64,000 nucleotides of DNA from Flavivirga rizhaonensis (GCF_004791695.1 NZ_SRSO01000017.1:44656-108655), one strand, 5' to 3'. Shown: positions 26,392-36,321, counted from the first letter of the stretch. A program made the numbers and translations. Notes: a model not told the origin generated them from the letters alone.

Positions 26392-28518
26392 ATGGCAAGA
26401 GATTTAAAATTCACTAGAAATATAGGTATTGCTGCTCACATTGATGCAGGAAAAACTACTACTACAGAGCGTATTCTTTATTATACAGGTGTATCTCATA
26501 AAATTGGAGAAGTACATGATGGTGCTGCTACAATGGACTGGATGGAGCAAGAGCAAGAAAGAGGTATTACAATTACTTCTGCAGCGACAACTTGTGAGTG
26601 GGAATTTCCAATTGAGAATGGAGAACCAACACCAGACACTAAAGGATATCACTTTAATATAATTGACACACCGGGTCACGTAGATTTTACAGTTGAAGTA
26701 AATCGTTCATTACGTGTACTTGATGGCTTAGTATTCTTATTTAGTGCAGTTGATGGTGTTGAACCACAATCTGAAACTAACTGGAGACTAGCAGATAACT
26801 ATAAAGTGCCTAGAATTGGGTTCGTTAATAAAATGGACCGTCAGGGATCTAACTTTTTAGGTGTTTGTCAACAAGTAAAAGATATGTTAAAATCTAATGC
26901 AGTGCCAATCGTTTTGAACATTGGTGACGAAATAGATTTTAAAGGTATTATAGATTTAGTTAAAAATAGAGCCATTGTTTGGCATGATGAAACTCAAGGG
27001 GCAACTTTTGATGTTGTTGAGATTCCAGAGGAATTGAAAGAAGAAGCTCGTAAATACCGTGCACTACTTATTGAAGAAGTTGCTGGTTATGACGAGAATC
27101 TTTTAGAGAAATTCATGGAAGATGAAGATTCAATTACAGAAGAAGAAGTGCATGCTGCACTTAGAGCTGCTGTGATGGATATGGCTATCATTCCAATGAT
27201 TTGTGGTTCTGCATTTAAAAATAAAGGTGTTCAGTTCTTATTAGATGCTGTATGTCGTTATTTGCCTTCTCCAACAGATAAAGAAGGTATTGTAGGTACA
27301 GATCCAGATTCTGGAGAAGAAATTCTACGTAAGCCTGATGTAAAGGAGCCATTTGCTGCTTTAGCATTTAAAATTGCTACCGATCCTTTTGTTGGTCGTT
27401 TAGCATTCTTTAGAGCGTATTCAGGTCGTTTAGATGCTGGTTCTTACGTGCTAAATAATCGTTCAGGTAAAAAAGAACGTATTTCTCGTATCTATCAAAT
27501 GCACGCTAACAAGCAAAATGCAATTGATTATATAGAAGCTGGTGATATTGGAGCTGCTGTTGGATTTAAATCTATCAAAACAGGAGATACACTTTCATCT
27601 GAAAAACATCCTATTGTTTTAGAATCTATGGACTTCCCAGATCCAGTAATTGGTATTGCGGTTGAACCAAAAACTAAAGCAGACGTTGATAAGTTAGGTA
27701 TTGGTTTAGCTAAGTTAGCTGAAGAAGATCCTACATTTACTGTACGTTCAGATGAAGCTTCAGGACAGACTATTATTTCTGGAATGGGTGAGCTTCACTT
27801 AGATGTAATTGTTGATCGTTTAAAACGAGAATTCAAAGTTGAGGTTAATCAAGGGCAACCACAAGTTGAATACAAAGAAGCTATTACACAAGCGGCTGAT
27901 CATAGAGAAGTTTATAAGAAACAATCTGGTGGTCGTGGTAAATTTGCCGATATCGTATTTACGGTTGAGCCAGCTGAAGAAGGTAAAACAGGTCTTGAAT
28001 TTATTTCAACAATTAAAGGTGGTAACGTTCCTAAAGAATTTATCCCTTCAATTGAAAAAGGATTTAAAATGGCAATGGTTAACGGACCTTTAGCAGGATA
28101 TGAAATTGATGCTATGAAAGTAACCTTGAAAGATGGATCTTACCATGATGTGGATTCTGATCAACTATCTTTCGAATTAGCTGCAAAGATTGGATTTAAA
28201 AATGCTGCAAAAGCTGCAAAAGCAGTTGTTATGGAGCCTATAATGAAACTTGAGGTAATTACTCCTGAAGAAAATATGGGTGATATTGTAGGCGATTTAA
28301 ATAGAAGAAGAGGACAAGTAAGTGATATGGGTGACAGAGCTGGTGCAAAAACTGTAAAAGCAACTGTGCCATTATCTGAAATGTTTGGATATGTTACAAC
28401 ATTAAGAACATTGTCTTCAGGCCGTGCAACATCAACAATGGAATTTTCACACTACGCTGAAACACCTTCAAATATATCTGAAGAAGTTATCAAAGCAGCT
28501 AAAGGAGAACAATCTTAA
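26392..28518 (+). CDS. fusA: Translation elongation factor G
   Basis: The 708-residue GTPase drives tRNA-mRNA translocation and, with RRF, ribosome recycling. G1 is [10 protein letters not shown] (residues about 14-23), switch II is DTPGHVDF and the NKMD motif is complete. Domain IV contains the [14 protein letters not shown] loop ([10 protein letters not shown]). The insert before the NKMD-distal region ([12 protein letters not shown]) resembles other flavobacterial EF-G proteins. tuf does not follow, unlike in proteobacterial str operons, and the next gene is rpsJ after 11 bases. Confidence 0.98.
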   Translation: MARDLKFTRNIGIAAHIDAGKTTTTERILYYTGVSHKIGEVHDGAATMDWMEQEQERGITITSAATTCEWEFPIENGEPTPDTKGYHFNIIDTPGHVDFTVEVNRSLRVLDGLVFLFSAVDGVEPQSETNWRLADNYKVPRIGFVNKMDRQGSNFLGVCQQVKDMLKSNAVPIVLNIGDEIDFKGIIDLVKNRAIVWHDETQGATFDVVEIPEELKEEARKYRALLIEEVAGYDENLLEKFMEDEDSITEEEVHAALRAAVMDMAIIPMICGSAFKNKGVQFLLDAVCRYLPSPTDKEGIVGTDPDSGEEILRKPDVKEPFAALAFKIATDPFVGRLAFFRAYSGRLDAGSYVLNNRSGKKERISRIYQMHANKQNAIDYIEAGDIGAAVGFKSIKTGDTLSSEKHPIVLESMDFPDPVIGIAVEPKTKADVDKLGIGLAKLAEEDPTFTVRSDEASGQTIISGMGELHLDVIVDRLKREFKVEVNQGQPQVEYKEAITQAADHREVYKKQSGGRGKFADIVFTVEPAEEGKTGLEFISTIKGGNVPKEFIPSIEKGFKMAMVNGPLAGYEIDAMKVTLKDGSYHDVDSDQLSFELAAKIGFKNAAKAAKAVVMEPIMKLEVITPEENMGDIVGDLNRRRGQVSDMGDRAGAKTVKATVPLSEMFGYVTTLRTLSSGRATSTMEFSHYAETPSNISEEVIKAAKGEQS

Positions 28519-28529
28519 AAGTTAAGAAA

Positions 28530-28835
28530 ATGAGTCAAAAAATTAGAATAAAATTAAAGTCTTACGATCATAACTTAGTAGACAAGTCTGCTGACAAGAT
28601 TGTAAAAACAGTAAAAAGTACTGGTGCTGTTGTAACTGGACCAATTCCTTTACCAACACACAAGAAAATTTTCACTGTATTACGTTCTCCACACGTAAAC
28701 AAGAAATCAAGAGAACAATTTCAATTAAGCTCTTATAAGAGATTATTAGATATTTACTCTTCGTCATCAAAAACAATTGATGCGTTAATGAAGCTTGAAT
28801 TACCAAGTGGCGTTGAAGTAGAGATTAAAGTATAA
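28530..28835 (+). CDS. rpsJ: 30S ribosomal protein uS10
   Basis: At 101 residues this is a standard S10, a head protein of the 30S subunit and, in E. coli, also the NusE transcription antitermination factor. Conserved stretches are [28 protein letters not shown], the tip loop [28 protein letters not shown] and the end [13 protein letters not shown] long hairpin-rich spacer of 191 bases follows, which separates it from rplC, unusual inside an otherwise tight operon. Confidence 0.98.
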   Translation: MSQKIRIKLKSYDHNLVDKSADKIVKTVKSTGAVVTGPIPLPTHKKIFTVLRSPHVNKKSREQFQLSSYKRLLDIYSSSSKTIDALMKLELPSGVEVEIKV

Positions 28836-28841
28836 TTTGTC

Positions 28842-28861
28842 ATTCCTGCGAAGGCAGGAAT
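28842..28861. repeat. ATTCCTGC / GCAGGAAT palindrome after rpsJ
   Basis: ATTCCTGC (28842-28849) and GCAGGAAT (28854-28861) form an 8-bp hairpin with a GAAG loop, seven bases after the rpsJ stop. The 3' flank GGAATCTCATAAA recurs at 43145-43157 beside another hairpin, so the two belong to a dispersed repeat family. Confidence 0.7.
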
Positions 28862-28869
28862 CTCATAAA

Positions 28870-28888
28870 TTGAAACTAGAAGTTTCAA
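28870..28888. other. TTGAAAC/GTTTCAA hairpin in the rpsJ-rplC spacer
   Basis: TTGAAAC (28870-28876) pairs with GTTTCAA (28882-28888) around a five-base loop. A related GTTGAAAC/GTTTCAAC hairpin with a two-base loop lies at 28981-28998, so the spacer contains two copies of the same stem. Confidence 0.6.
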
Positions 28889-28930
28889 GACATGTCCAGA
28901 GCTGCGAGCGAAGGAAAAACGGAAAAATGC

Positions 28931-28969
28931 ATTTCAGGGACGAAAGGTATTTTGTCCCTGAAATTTTTT
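28931..28969 (+). terminator. Terminator-like hairpin (possible attenuator) between rpsJ and rplC
   Basis: ATTTCAGGGAC (28931-28941) pairs perfectly with GTCCCTGAAAT (28954-28964) around a 12-base loop and is followed by an oligo-T run (28965-28969). This is the signature of an intrinsic terminator, but it is placed within the S10 operon 58 bases before rplC. Because no clear TAnnTTTG promoter follows it, partial termination or attenuation is more plausible than full termination. Confidence 0.7.
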
Positions 28970-29026
28970 AAATAGGTAATGTTGAAACTTGTTTCAACGA
29001 AATAATAATAATTAATAAATAATAAT

Positions 29027-29644
29027 ATGTCTGGGTTAATTGGAAAAAAAATCGGTATGACCAGCATCTTCGATGAAAATGGTAAGAATATGCCATGTAC
29101 AGTAATCGAAGCTGGACCATGTATCGTTACCCAAGTCAGAACCGAAGAAGTTGATGGTTATGAAGCTGTCCAACTTGGTTTCGATGACGCGACAGAAAAA
29201 AGCGCTACTAAAGCAGACTTAGGTCATGCTAAAAAAGCGGGTACTTCTGTAAAACGCAAAGTTGTTGAATTCAAAGGTTTTGAGGAGGAGTACAAATTAG
29301 GAGATGCAATCACTGTTGAACATTTCACTGAAGGTGAATTTGTTGATATCGCAGGAACATCTAAAGGTAAAGGATTTCAAGGTGTTGTAAAACGTCATGG
29401 TTTCGGTGGTGTAGGTCAAGCTACTCATGGTCAACATAACCGTTTAAGAGCGCCAGGATCAATAGGAGCTGCATCTTACCCTGCAAGAGTTTTTAAAGGC
29501 ATGAAAATGGCCGGAAGAATGGGTGGAGAAACAATAAAAGTTCAAAATTTAAGAGTTTTAAAAGTAGTTCCTGAAAAGAATCTACTTGTTGTTAAAGGGT
29601 GTGTACCTGGACACAAAAACGCTTATGTAATTATTAGAAAATAA
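29027..29644 (+). CDS. rplC: 50S ribosomal protein uL3
   Basis: This 205-residue early-assembly protein binds the 3' end of 23S rRNA near the peptidyl transferase centre. It begins [18 protein letters not shown] and includes the loop segment [24 protein letters not shown], where E. coli L3 carries a methylated Gln. The start codon follows a 191-base hairpin-rich leader. Its stop overlaps the rplD start by one base (TAATG), indicating coupled translation of L3 and L4. Confidence 0.98.
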   Translation: MSGLIGKKIGMTSIFDENGKNMPCTVIEAGPCIVTQVRTEEVDGYEAVQLGFDDATEKSATKADLGHAKKAGTSVKRKVVEFKGFEEEYKLGDAITVEHFTEGEFVDIAGTSKGKGFQGVVKRHGFGGVGQATHGQHNRLRAPGSIGAASYPARVFKGMKMAGRMGGETIKVQNLRVLKVVPEKNLLVVKGCVPGHKNAYVIIRK

Positions 29645-30273
29645 TGAAAGTAGCAGTTTTAGATATAAACGGAAAAGACACAGGTAGAAAGGCAGACCTT
29701 TCTAAAGATGTGTTCGCTATTGCCCCTAATAATCACGCTGTATATTTGGATGTTAAACAATATTTAGCAAACCAACGTCAAGGAACTCACAAATCTAAAG
29801 AAAGAGGTGAGATTGCTGGAAGTACACGTAAGATTAAAAAGCAAAAAGGAACTGGTACAGCAAGAGCAGGTAGTATTAAGTCTGGTGTATTTAAAGGTGG
29901 AGGTCGTATGTTCGGTCCAAGACCAAGAAATTACAGCTTTAAACTTAATAAAAATGTTAAGCGTTTAGCACGTAAATCTGCATTAAGTATCAAAGCAGGA
30001 GAGAAGTCAATTACGGTTCTAGAAGACTTTAATTTTGATGCTCCAAAAACGAAAAACTTTACAGCGATTTTAAAAGCCTTAGAGCTTGAAAACAAAAAAT
30101 CTCTGTTTGTGTTGGGTGGGTCAAATAATAACGTATATTTGTCATCGCGCAATTTAAAAAGATCTGAAGTTGTAACTTCTTCAGAATTAAGCACTTATAA
30201 AATTTTAAATGCAAATCAAGTAGTGCTTTTAGAAGGTGCCTTAGAAGGAATTGAAACAAACTTAAGTAAATAA
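29644..30273 (+). CDS. rplD: 50S ribosomal protein uL4
   Basis: The 209-residue L4 has the globular fold and the extended loop that reaches into the exit tunnel (GEIAGSTRKIKKQKGTGTARAGSIKSGVFKGGGRMFGPRPRNY). Mutations in this loop typically confer macrolide resistance. In E. coli L4 represses the S10 operon by causing transcription termination and blocking translation in the rpsJ leader. Here the candidate structure lies in the rpsJ-rplC spacer instead, an inference worth testing. rplW starts seven bases later. Confidence 0.98.
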   Translation: MKVAVLDINGKDTGRKADLSKDVFAIAPNNHAVYLDVKQYLANQRQGTHKSKERGEIAGSTRKIKKQKGTGTARAGSIKSGVFKGGGRMFGPRPRNYSFKLNKNVKRLARKSALSIKAGEKSITVLEDFNFDAPKTKNFTAILKALELENKKSLFVLGGSNNNVYLSSRNLKRSEVVTSSELSTYKILNANQVVLLEGALEGIETNLSK

Positions 30274-30280
30274 GAAACAG

Positions 30281-30571
30281 ATGAGTATCTTAATTAAACC
30301 TATAATCACAGAAAAAGCGACTGCAGATAGCGAGTTAAGAAACTGCTATACTTTCGCGGTGAAGACAAAGGCGAACAAGGTAGAAATTAAAAAAGCGGTG
30401 GAAGCTGCTTATGGTGTTTCTGTTGAAAAAGTTCGTACTATAAATGTCCGTCCAGATAGAAGAACCCGTTTTACAAAAACAGGTATTCAACATGGTAAAA
30501 CAAATGCTGTTAAAAAAGCAATTGTACAACTGGCGGAAGGTGAAATGATTGATTTATACAGTAACATGTAA
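30281..30571 (+). CDS. rplW: 50S ribosomal protein uL23
   Basis: This 96-residue protein surrounds the polypeptide exit tunnel, where trigger factor and SRP dock. Its signature IITEKAT followed by YTFAVKTKANKVEIKKAVEAAYGVSVEKVRTINVR, with the PDRR-RFTK basic loop, is standard. It lies between rplD and rplB with a seven-base gap before and ten after. No deviation from the family is visible. Confidence 0.98.
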   Translation: MSILIKPIITEKATADSELRNCYTFAVKTKANKVEIKKAVEAAYGVSVEKVRTINVRPDRRTRFTKTGIQHGKTNAVKKAIVQLAEGEMIDLYSNM

Positions 30572-30581
30572 TTAGACAACA

Positions 30582-31409
30582 ATGTCAGTAAGAAAATTAA
30601 AACCAATCACACCAGGACAGCGATTTAGAGTAGTAAATGGTTATGACGCTATTACTACTGATAAGCCGGAAAAGAGTTTACTCGTTCCGAATAAAAGGTC
30701 TGGTGGTAGAAACAGTCAAGGAAAAATGACCATGCGCTATATAGGTGGAGGTCATAAGAAAAAGTATCGTATTATCGATTTTAAACGTGACAAAGTTGGA
30801 ATTCCAGCAGAAGTTAAGTCTATCGAGTACGATCCAAACAGAACCGCTTTTATCGCATTATTGAATTATCAAGATGGCGAAAAAAGATATATTATTGCTC
30901 AAAACGGTTTACAAGTTGGGCAAAATGTGGTATCTGGTTTAGAAGGTGTTGGTCCAGAAATTGGAAATGCAATGCCATTAAGTGAAATTCCATTAGGAAC
31001 TATTATTTCTTGTGTAGAATTACGTCCTGGGCAAGGAGCTGTCATGGCTCGTAGCGCTGGTGCTTTTGCACAGTTAATGGCAAGAGATGGTAAGTTTGCT
31101 ACTATTAAATTACCTTCAGGAGAAACAAGATTAATTCTTGCTAACTGTATGGCTACAATAGGTGTTGTTTCTAACTCAGATCATCAATTAATAGTTGGTG
31201 GTAAAGCAGGTAGAACAAGATGGTTAGGAAGAAGACCACGTACAAGACCAGTAGTTATGAATCCAGTTGATCACCCAATGGGCGGTGGTGAAGGTAAATC
31301 TTCAGGAGGACACCCTCGTTCAAGAAACGGTATTCCAGCTAAAGGTTATAGAACACGTTCTAAGACTAAAGCAAGTAATAAATATATTGTAGAACGTAGA
31401 AAGAAATAA
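30582..31409 (+). CDS. rplB: 50S ribosomal protein uL2
   Basis: The 275-residue L2 is needed for subunit association and for the peptidyl transferase region. The N-terminal OB-like domain includes [22 protein letters not shown]. The C-terminal segment [25 protein letters not shown] carries the conserved His (in PVDHPMGGG) implicated in peptidyl transfer. The tail of [18 protein letters not shown] is typical for Bacteroidota. rpsS begins three bases after its stop. Confidence 0.98.
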   Translation: MSVRKLKPITPGQRFRVVNGYDAITTDKPEKSLLVPNKRSGGRNSQGKMTMRYIGGGHKKKYRIIDFKRDKVGIPAEVKSIEYDPNRTAFIALLNYQDGEKRYIIAQNGLQVGQNVVSGLEGVGPEIGNAMPLSEIPLGTIISCVELRPGQGAVMARSAGAFAQLMARDGKFATIKLPSGETRLILANCMATIGVVSNSDHQLIVGGKAGRTRWLGRRPRTRPVVMNPVDHPMGGGEGKSSGGHPRSRNGIPAKGYRTRSKTKASNKYIVERRKK

Positions 31410-31412
31410 GAC

Positions 31413-31691
31413 ATGGCAAGATCATTAAAAAAAGGACCTTACGTTCATTATAAATTAGAAAAGAAAGTAGCTGTTAATGTTGAATCTAACAAGAAAACAG
31501 TAATCAAAACTTGGTCAAGAGCTAGTATGATTACTCCAGATTTTGTTGGACAAACAATAGCAGTACACAATGGCCGTCAATTTGTGCCTGTTTATGTAAC
31601 AGAAAACATGGTAGGTCATAAGTTAGGAGAATTTTCACCGACACGTTCATTCCGTGGACATGCAGGTGCTAAAAATAAAGGTAAAAAGTAG
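31413..31691 (+). CDS. rpsS: 30S ribosomal protein uS19
   Basis: This 92-residue protein forms the S13-S19 pair on the 30S head and contacts the A-site finger. Characteristic parts are [72 protein letters not shown]. The C-terminal GKK tail is short. The product is complete and starts at the only plausible ATG, six bases ahead of rplV. Confidence 0.98.
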   Translation: MARSLKKGPYVHYKLEKKVAVNVESNKKTVIKTWSRASMITPDFVGQTIAVHNGRQFVPVYVTENMVGHKLGEFSPTRSFRGHAGAKNKGKK

Positions 31692-31697
31692 TAAGCT

Positions 31698-32105
31698 ATG
31701 GGAAGTCGTAAAAAACAAATGGCAGACGCTATTAAGGAAGCAAAAAAGCACGTTGCTTTTGCTAAACTTAATAACTGTCCTACATCACCGAGAAAAATGC
31801 GTTTAGTAGCCGATTTAGTAAGAGGTGAAAAAGTAGAACATGCACTTAATATCTTAAAATTCAACCAAAAAGAAGCTTCTGGTCGTTTAGAAAAATTGTT
31901 ATTGTCTGCAATTGCAAACTGGCAATCTAAAAATGAAGAGGCTAATATTGAAGAGGCTGAATTGGTAGTGAAAGAGATTAAAGTTGATAGCGGGTCTATG
32001 TTAAAAAGATTACGTCCAGCACCACAAGGTCGTGCGCACAGAATTAGAAAACGTTCAAACCACGTAACAATCGTAGTTGGAGCTAACAATAATACACAAA
32101 GCTAA
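31698..32105 (+). CDS. rplV: 50S ribosomal protein uL22
   Basis: The 135-residue L22 contacts all domains of 23S rRNA and extends a beta hairpin into the exit tunnel ([32 protein letters not shown]), the macrolide-linked region. Its N-terminus has an added [19 protein letters not shown] segment before the usual [22 protein letters not shown] start, a slightly extended form seen in Bacteroidota. rpsC begins seven bases after the stop when its true ATG is used. Confidence 0.97.
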   Translation: MGSRKKQMADAIKEAKKHVAFAKLNNCPTSPRKMRLVADLVRGEKVEHALNILKFNQKEASGRLEKLLLSAIANWQSKNEEANIEEAELVVKEIKVDSGSMLKRLRPAPQGRAHRIRKRSNHVTIVVGANNNTQS

Positions 32106-32112
32106 GATAGAT

Positions 32113-32838
32113 ATGGGACAAAAAACAAATCCAATCGGGAATCGCTTAGGAATTATCAGAGGATGGGAATCTAACTGGTATGGAGGTAATGATTATGGAG
32201 ATAAGATTGCCGAAGACGATAAAATTAGAAAATACGTTCACGCACGTTTATCTAAAGCTAGTGTAAGTAGAGTAATTATTGAAAGAACTTTAAAACTTGT
32301 AACCGTTACTATCACTACAGCAAGACCAGGTATTATTATTGGAAAAGGCGGACAAGAGGTAGACAAGTTAAAAGAAGAGCTTAAAAAAATTACTGGAAAA
32401 GAAGTTCAGATTAACATCTTTGAAATTAAAAGACCTGAACTTGATGCATTTTTAGTAGGATCTAGTATTGCTCGTCAAATTGAAAACAGAATTTCATACA
32501 GACGTGCAATAAAGATGGCTATCGCTGCTACAATGCGTATGAATGCTGAAGGAATTAAAATCCAGATTAGTGGTCGTTTAAATGGTGCTGAAATGGCACG
32601 TTCAGAACACTACAAAGAAGGGCGTATTCCTTTATCTACATTCAGAGCTGATATTGATTATGCTTTAGTTGAGGCACACACTACTTATGGTAGATTGGGT
32701 GTTAAAGTATGGATCATGAAAGGTGAAGTATATGGAAAAAGAGAGCTTTCTCCGCTAGTTGGTCTATCCAAAAAGCAAGGAAAAGGTGGAGCAGGAGGAC
32801 GTGGTGGAAATAAATCCAATCCTCGTCGTAGAAAGTAA
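32113..32838 (+). CDS. rpsC: 30S ribosomal protein uS3
   Basis: I use the ATG at 32113 (241 residues, [14 protein letters not shown]), because the upstream frame from 32077 would overlap rplV and lacks family resemblance. The KH domain has the GxxG loop [13 protein letters not shown] near residue 75. The C-terminal domain contains [33 protein letters not shown]3 forms part of the mRNA entry tunnel and helicase surface. The C-terminal tail is Gly/Lys/Arg-rich ([20 protein letters not shown]). Confidence 0.97.
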   Translation: MGQKTNPIGNRLGIIRGWESNWYGGNDYGDKIAEDDKIRKYVHARLSKASVSRVIIERTLKLVTVTITTARPGIIIGKGGQEVDKLKEELKKITGKEVQINIFEIKRPELDAFLVGSSIARQIENRISYRRAIKMAIAATMRMNAEGIKIQISGRLNGAEMARSEHYKEGRIPLSTFRADIDYALVEAHTTYGRLGVKVWIMKGEVYGKRELSPLVGLSKKQGKGGAGGRGGNKSNPRRRK

Positions 32839-32859
32839 TTTTTTATAAAGTAAAGAAAA

Positions 32860-33279
32860 ATGTTACAGCCTAAAAGAACAAAATTTCGTAAGCAACAAAA
32901 AGGACGTATGAAAGGGCTCTCTGGAAGAGGGCATCAACTTTCTTACGGGACTTTTGGAATAAAAGCATTAGACGCAACTTTTATAACGTCACGTCAAATT
33001 GAAGCAGCTCGTATTGCCGCTACACGTTACATGAAAAGAGAAGGGCAACTTTGGATTAAAATATTTCCAGACAAGCCTATCACAAAAAAGCCTCTTGAAG
33101 TACGTATGGGTAAAGGTAAAGGTGCCGTTGAATATTGGGTAGCCGTTTGTAGACCAGGTCGTGTTTTATTTGAAATTGGTGGTGTGCCGTTAGATATTGC
33201 TAAAGAAGCATTACGTTTAGCAGCGCAAAAATTACCAGTAAAAACTAAGTTTTTAATTGCTCGCGATTACGAAGCATAA
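32860..33279 (+). CDS. rplP: 50S ribosomal protein uL16
   Basis: The 139-residue L16 binds tRNA in the A and P sites near the peptidyl transferase centre. It shows [19 protein letters not shown], the conserved [23 protein letters not shown] and [21 protein letters not shown]. An Arg that is hydroxylated in E. coli corresponds to the region around QKGR-MKG. rpmC starts 13 bases downstream. Confidence 0.97.
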   Translation: MLQPKRTKFRKQQKGRMKGLSGRGHQLSYGTFGIKALDATFITSRQIEAARIAATRYMKREGQLWIKIFPDKPITKKPLEVRMGKGKGAVEYWVAVCRPGRVLFEIGGVPLDIAKEALRLAAQKLPVKTKFLIARDYEA

Positions 33280-33292
33280 TTTATTTGATATT

Positions 33293-33484
33293 ATGAAACA
33301 ATCAGAAATTAAAGAATTATCAACAGCTGAGTTACAAGAAAAACTTGGTGAGACTAAAAAAAGTTATTCAGACCTAAAAATGGCTCATGCAATATCTCCT
33401 TTAGAAAATCCAATTCAGTTACGTGGTATAAGACGTACAGTAGCTAGAATTGCGACAGAATTAACTAAAAGAGAATTACAATAA
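33293..33484 (+). CDS. rpmC: 50S ribosomal protein uL29
   Basis: I start at the ATG at 33293 (63 residues, MKQSEIKELSTAEL). The earlier in-frame start at 33257 would overlap rplP and add a non-homologous extension. The two-helix protein sits at the exit tunnel next to L23. The helical motif LQEKLGETKKSYSDLKMAHAISPLENPIQLRGIRRTVARIATEL is standard. rpsQ begins 12 bases later. Confidence 0.95.
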   Translation: MKQSEIKELSTAELQEKLGETKKSYSDLKMAHAISPLENPIQLRGIRRTVARIATELTKRELQ

Positions 33485-33496
33485 TTCTGCTGAAAG

Positions 33497-33754
33497 ATGG
33501 AAACAAGAAATTTAAGAAAAGAACGTATAGGAGTTGTTACTAGTAACAAAATGCAAAAATCAATAGTTGTTGCAGAGGTTAAAAAAGTAAAGCACCCTAT
33601 GTATGGTAAGTTCGTGTTAAAAACAAAAAAATATGTTGCTCACGACGAAACAAACGATTGTAATATTGGAGATACTGTAAAGATCATGGAAACAAGACCT
33701 TTAAGTAAATCTAAATGTTGGAGATTAGTTGAAATCATAGAAAGAGCTAAATAA
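33497..33754 (+). CDS. rpsQ: 30S ribosomal protein uS17
   Basis: An 85-residue OB-fold protein of the 30S body that binds the 5' domain of 16S rRNA. The sequence [37 protein letters not shown], then the segment [36 protein letters not shown] is diagnostic. Two bases separate its stop from the rplN start, so the genes are tightly coupled. Confidence 0.97.
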   Translation: METRNLRKERIGVVTSNKMQKSIVVAEVKKVKHPMYGKFVLKTKKYVAHDETNDCNIGDTVKIMETRPLSKSKCWRLVEIIERAK

Positions 33755-33756
33755 TT

Positions 33757-34125
33757 ATGGTACAGCAAGAATCAAGATTAAAGGTAGCAGATAACACTGG
33801 AGCAAAAGAAGTATTAACAATACGTGTTCTAGGTGGTACTAAAAGAAGATATGCTTCTGTAGGAGACAAAATAGTTGTTTCAGTTAAAGATGCAACACCT
33901 AATGGAAACATTAAAAAAGGTGCTGTTTCAACTGCAGTTGTTGTTCGTACTAAAAAAGAAGTAAGAAGACCTGATGGATCTTATATTAGATTCGACGATA
34001 ATGCTTGTGTTTTATTAAACCCAACGGGTGAAATGAGAGGAACACGTGTATTTGGTCCTGTTGCTAGAGAACTTCGTGATAAACAATTCATGAAAATTGT
34101 ATCATTAGCACCAGAGGTGCTTTAA
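33757..34125 (+). CDS. rplN: 50S ribosomal protein uL14
   Basis: The 122-residue L14 lies at the subunit interface and forms bridge B8; the ribosome-silencing factor RsfS docks here in other bacteria. The N-terminus [20 protein letters not shown] and the C-terminal [32 protein letters not shown] are complete. Nothing about this copy is unusual. rplX follows after 14 bases. Confidence 0.98.
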   Translation: MVQQESRLKVADNTGAKEVLTIRVLGGTKRRYASVGDKIVVSVKDATPNGNIKKGAVSTAVVVRTKKEVRRPDGSYIRFDDNACVLLNPTGEMRGTRVFGPVARELRDKQFMKIVSLAPEVL

Positions 34126-34139
34126 TACATTAATTTAAG

Positions 34140-34451
34140 ATGACAAAGCTTAAAATAAAAACTGGAGATACTGTTAAAGTAATTGCTGGAGATCATAAAG
34201 GATCTGAAGGTAAAGTACAAAAGGTATTAATAGATAAGAACAAAGCGATCGTTGAGGGTGTAAACATGGTTAAGAAACATACAAAGCCAAGTGCACAAAG
34301 TCCTCAAGGAGGAATCGTTGAAAAAGAAGCTCCTATTCATATTTCAAACTTATCATTGTTAACTTCAAACGGAGAAACAACTAGAGTAGGTTATAGAGTA
34401 GAAGGCGATAAGAAAGTAAGATTTTCAACAAAATCTAATGAAGTAATATAG
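34140..34451 (+). CDS. rplX: 50S ribosomal protein uL24
   Basis: This 103-residue protein initiates 50S assembly by binding the 5' end of 23S rRNA. A KOW motif occupies residues about 5-32 ([35 protein letters not shown]), followed by [32 protein letters not shown]. The start is the single ATG following a short spacer. rplE begins two bases after the stop. Confidence 0.97.
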   Translation: MTKLKIKTGDTVKVIAGDHKGSEGKVQKVLIDKNKAIVEGVNMVKKHTKPSAQSPQGGIVEKEAPIHISNLSLLTSNGETTRVGYRVEGDKKVRFSTKSNEVI

Positions 34452-34453
34452 TT

Positions 34454-35005
34454 ATGGCATATTCACCTAGACTTAAAGAAGAGTATAAAAGCAGAGTAAT
34501 TGCAGCTCTTACAGAAGAATTTGGATATAAGAATGTTATGCAAGTTCCAGTACTTAAAAAGATTGTAATATCTAAAGGAGTTGGAGCAGCAGTAGCAGAC
34601 AAAAAGTTAATCGACTACGCAGTAGAAGAATTAACTACTATATCTGGACAAAAAGCTATATCAACATTATCTAAAAAGGATGTTGCATCATTCAAATTAC
34701 GTAAAGGGATGCCAATTGGCGCAAAAGTTACTTTACGTGGAGAAAGAATGTATGAATTCTTAGACCGTTTAGTTACTTCTGCGTTACCACGTGTTAGAGA
34801 CTTTAATGGTATAAAAGCAACTGGATTTGATGGTAGAGGTAACTACAATTTAGGAGTTACTGAGCAAATTATATTCCCAGAAATTAACATCGATAAGGTT
34901 AATAAAATTTCTGGAATGGATATTACATTTGTAACATCTGCTGATACAGATAAAGAAGCAAAATCATTATTAACAGAACTAGGGTTACCTTTTAAAAAGA
35001 ACTAA
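34454..35005 (+). CDS. rplE: 50S ribosomal protein uL5
   Basis: The 183-residue L5 binds 5S rRNA in the central protuberance and contacts S13 in bridge B1b. It shows [30 protein letters not shown], the [29 protein letters not shown] core and the C-terminal [25 protein letters not shown]. In E. coli S8 binds near the L5 start to repress the spc operon; no such structure is apparent here at the same spot. Confidence 0.97.
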   Translation: MAYSPRLKEEYKSRVIAALTEEFGYKNVMQVPVLKKIVISKGVGAAVADKKLIDYAVEELTTISGQKAISTLSKKDVASFKLRKGMPIGAKVTLRGERMYEFLDRLVTSALPRVRDFNGIKATGFDGRGNYNLGVTEQIIFPEINIDKVNKISGMDITFVTSADTDKEAKSLLTELGLPFKKN

Positions 35006-35008
35006 GTT

Positions 35009-35278
35009 ATGGCTAAAGAATCAATGAAAGCCCGTGAGGTTAAAAGAGCAAAAACAGTAGCTAAATATGCTGAGAAACGTAAAGCTTTAAAAGAAGCTGG
35101 AGATTACGAAGCATTACAAAAGTTACCTAAAAACGCTTCTCCTATTCGTATGCACAACAGATGCAAATTAACAGGAAGACCTAAGGGGTATATGAGAAAC
35201 TTTGGGATTTCTCGTGTAACATTTAGAGAAATGGCTAACCAAGGATTAATACCTGGTGTTAGAAAAGCAAGTTGGTAA
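35009..35278 (+). CDS. rpsN: 30S ribosomal protein uS14 (zinc-free form)
   Basis: This 89-residue S14 is the longer, cysteine-poor version. Only one Cys ([22 protein letters not shown]) remains where the zinc-binding form has two CxxC motifs. The C-terminal [18 protein letters not shown] is the standard end. The zinc-free form is typical of bacteria that avoid zinc dependence in this protein. A 73-base spacer with a 10-bp hairpin follows before rpsH. Confidence 0.97.
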   Translation: MAKESMKAREVKRAKTVAKYAEKRKALKEAGDYEALQKLPKNASPIRMHNRCKLTGRPKGYMRNFGISRVTFREMANQGLIPGVRKASW

Positions 35279-35295
35279 AAAAAGAATTATAAATT

Positions 35296-35331
35296 GGTTT
35301 TAGGTTCAAAAGAAGGGTTCTTTTGAAAACC
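35296..35331 (+). promoter_or_regulatory. Hairpin in the rpsN-rpsH spacer
   Basis: TTCAAAAGAA (35305-35314) pairs perfectly with TTCTTTTGAA (35318-35327) around a GGG loop. An outer GGTT/AACC pairing (35296-35299 with 35328-35331) extends it past a five-base bulge. No T-tract follows, so it is not a terminator. A role in translation control of rpsH, or in mRNA processing, is possible. Confidence 0.55.
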
Positions 35332-35351
35332 ACTACCGCAAATTAATAAAT

Positions 35352-35750
35352 ATGTATACAGATCCAATATCGGATTATCTTACGAGAGTTAGAAATGCAA
35401 TACGAGCCAACCACAGAGTGGTTGAGATTCCAGCATCTAACTTAAAAAAAGACATCACTAAAATATTATTCGAACAAGGATATATTTTAAGCTACAAGTT
35501 TGACGATTCAACCGTACAAGGGACTATTAAAATAGCACTTAAGTACAATAAAGAAACAAAAGAACCTGTAATTAAGAAACTTCAAAGAATTAGTAAACCA
35601 GGTTTACGTAAGTATGCTGGTTCTAAAGAATTGCCTAGAATCCTTAATGGTCTTGGTATTGCCATCGTTTCAACTTCTCATGGAGTAATGACTGGTAAAC
35701 AAGCTAGAAGAGATAATGTAGGTGGCGAAGTATTATGTTACGTTTACTAA
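35352..35750 (+). CDS. rpsH: 30S ribosomal protein uS8
   Basis: The 132-residue S8 binds the central domain of 16S rRNA. It begins MYTDPISDYLTRVRNAIRANHRVVEIPASNLKKDITKILFEQGYI and ends in ISTSHGVMTGKQARRDNVGGEVLCYVY (here IVSTSHGVMTG). S8 is the spc-operon repressor in E. coli. Here the leading hairpin at 35296-35331 precedes its own gene and is the most natural place to look for autoregulation. rplF begins 18 bases later. Confidence 0.97.
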   Translation: MYTDPISDYLTRVRNAIRANHRVVEIPASNLKKDITKILFEQGYILSYKFDDSTVQGTIKIALKYNKETKEPVIKKLQRISKPGLRKYAGSKELPRILNGLGIAIVSTSHGVMTGKQARRDNVGGEVLCYVY

Positions 35751-35768
35751 TCTAAAAGGGAGAAAGAA

Positions 35769-36311
35769 ATGTCAAGAATAGGAAATAACCCAATTGCAAT
35801 TCCAGAAGGAGTTACAGTAGAAGTAAAGGATAACGTCGTAACAGTAAAAGGTAAATTGGGTGAATTAACTCAAGAGTTCGATACTGTAGAAATTAAAGTT
35901 GAAGATGGAAACGTTTTAGTAACACGTTCTTCTGACTCTAAAGATCAAAAAGCTAAGCACGGTTTATACAGATCATTAATGGATAACATGGTCGAAGGTG
36001 TATCTAAAGGATGGACTAAAGAATTAGAACTTGTTGGTGTAGGTTATAGAGCATCTAGCCAAGGACAAAAATTAGATTTAGCTTTAGGTTTTTCTCATAA
36101 TATTGTTTTAAACATTGCTCCAGAAGTAAAAGTTGAAACAGTTTCAGAAAAAGGAAAGAATCCATTAGTAAAGTTAACATCATTCGATAAACAACTTGTT
36201 GGTCAAGTAGCTGCGAAAATCCGCGGATTTAGAAAACCTGAACCTTACAAAGGAAAAGGAATTAAGTTTGTTGGTGAAGAAATAAGAAGAAAAGCAGGTA
36301 AATCAGCTTAA
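35769..36311 (+). CDS. rplF: 50S ribosomal protein uL6
   Basis: At 180 residues L6 has its two tandem repeats, the first ending near [25 protein letters not shown] and the second including [31 protein letters not shown]. It binds near the sarcin-ricin loop and factor-binding site. The start ATG lies 18 bases after rpsH, and the C-terminal Lys-rich tail is complete. Confidence 0.97.
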   Translation: MSRIGNNPIAIPEGVTVEVKDNVVTVKGKLGELTQEFDTVEIKVEDGNVLVTRSSDSKDQKAKHGLYRSLMDNMVEGVSKGWTKELELVGVGYRASSQGQKLDLALGFSHNIVLNIAPEVKVETVSEKGKNPLVKLTSFDKQLVGQVAAKIRGFRKPEPYKGKGIKFVGEEIRRKAGKSA

Positions 36312-36321
36312 TAAAATAGTT

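Noticed and set aside
28885..29067. Minus-strand ORF in the rpsJ-rplC spacer
   Set aside because: It runs through the hairpins and into rplC, and its composition (Phe/Tyr-rich, no domain) indicates chance.
32077..32112. Upstream start for rpsC
   Set aside because: It overlaps rplV and adds residues not seen in S3; the ATG at 32113 begins the conserved MGQKTNP.
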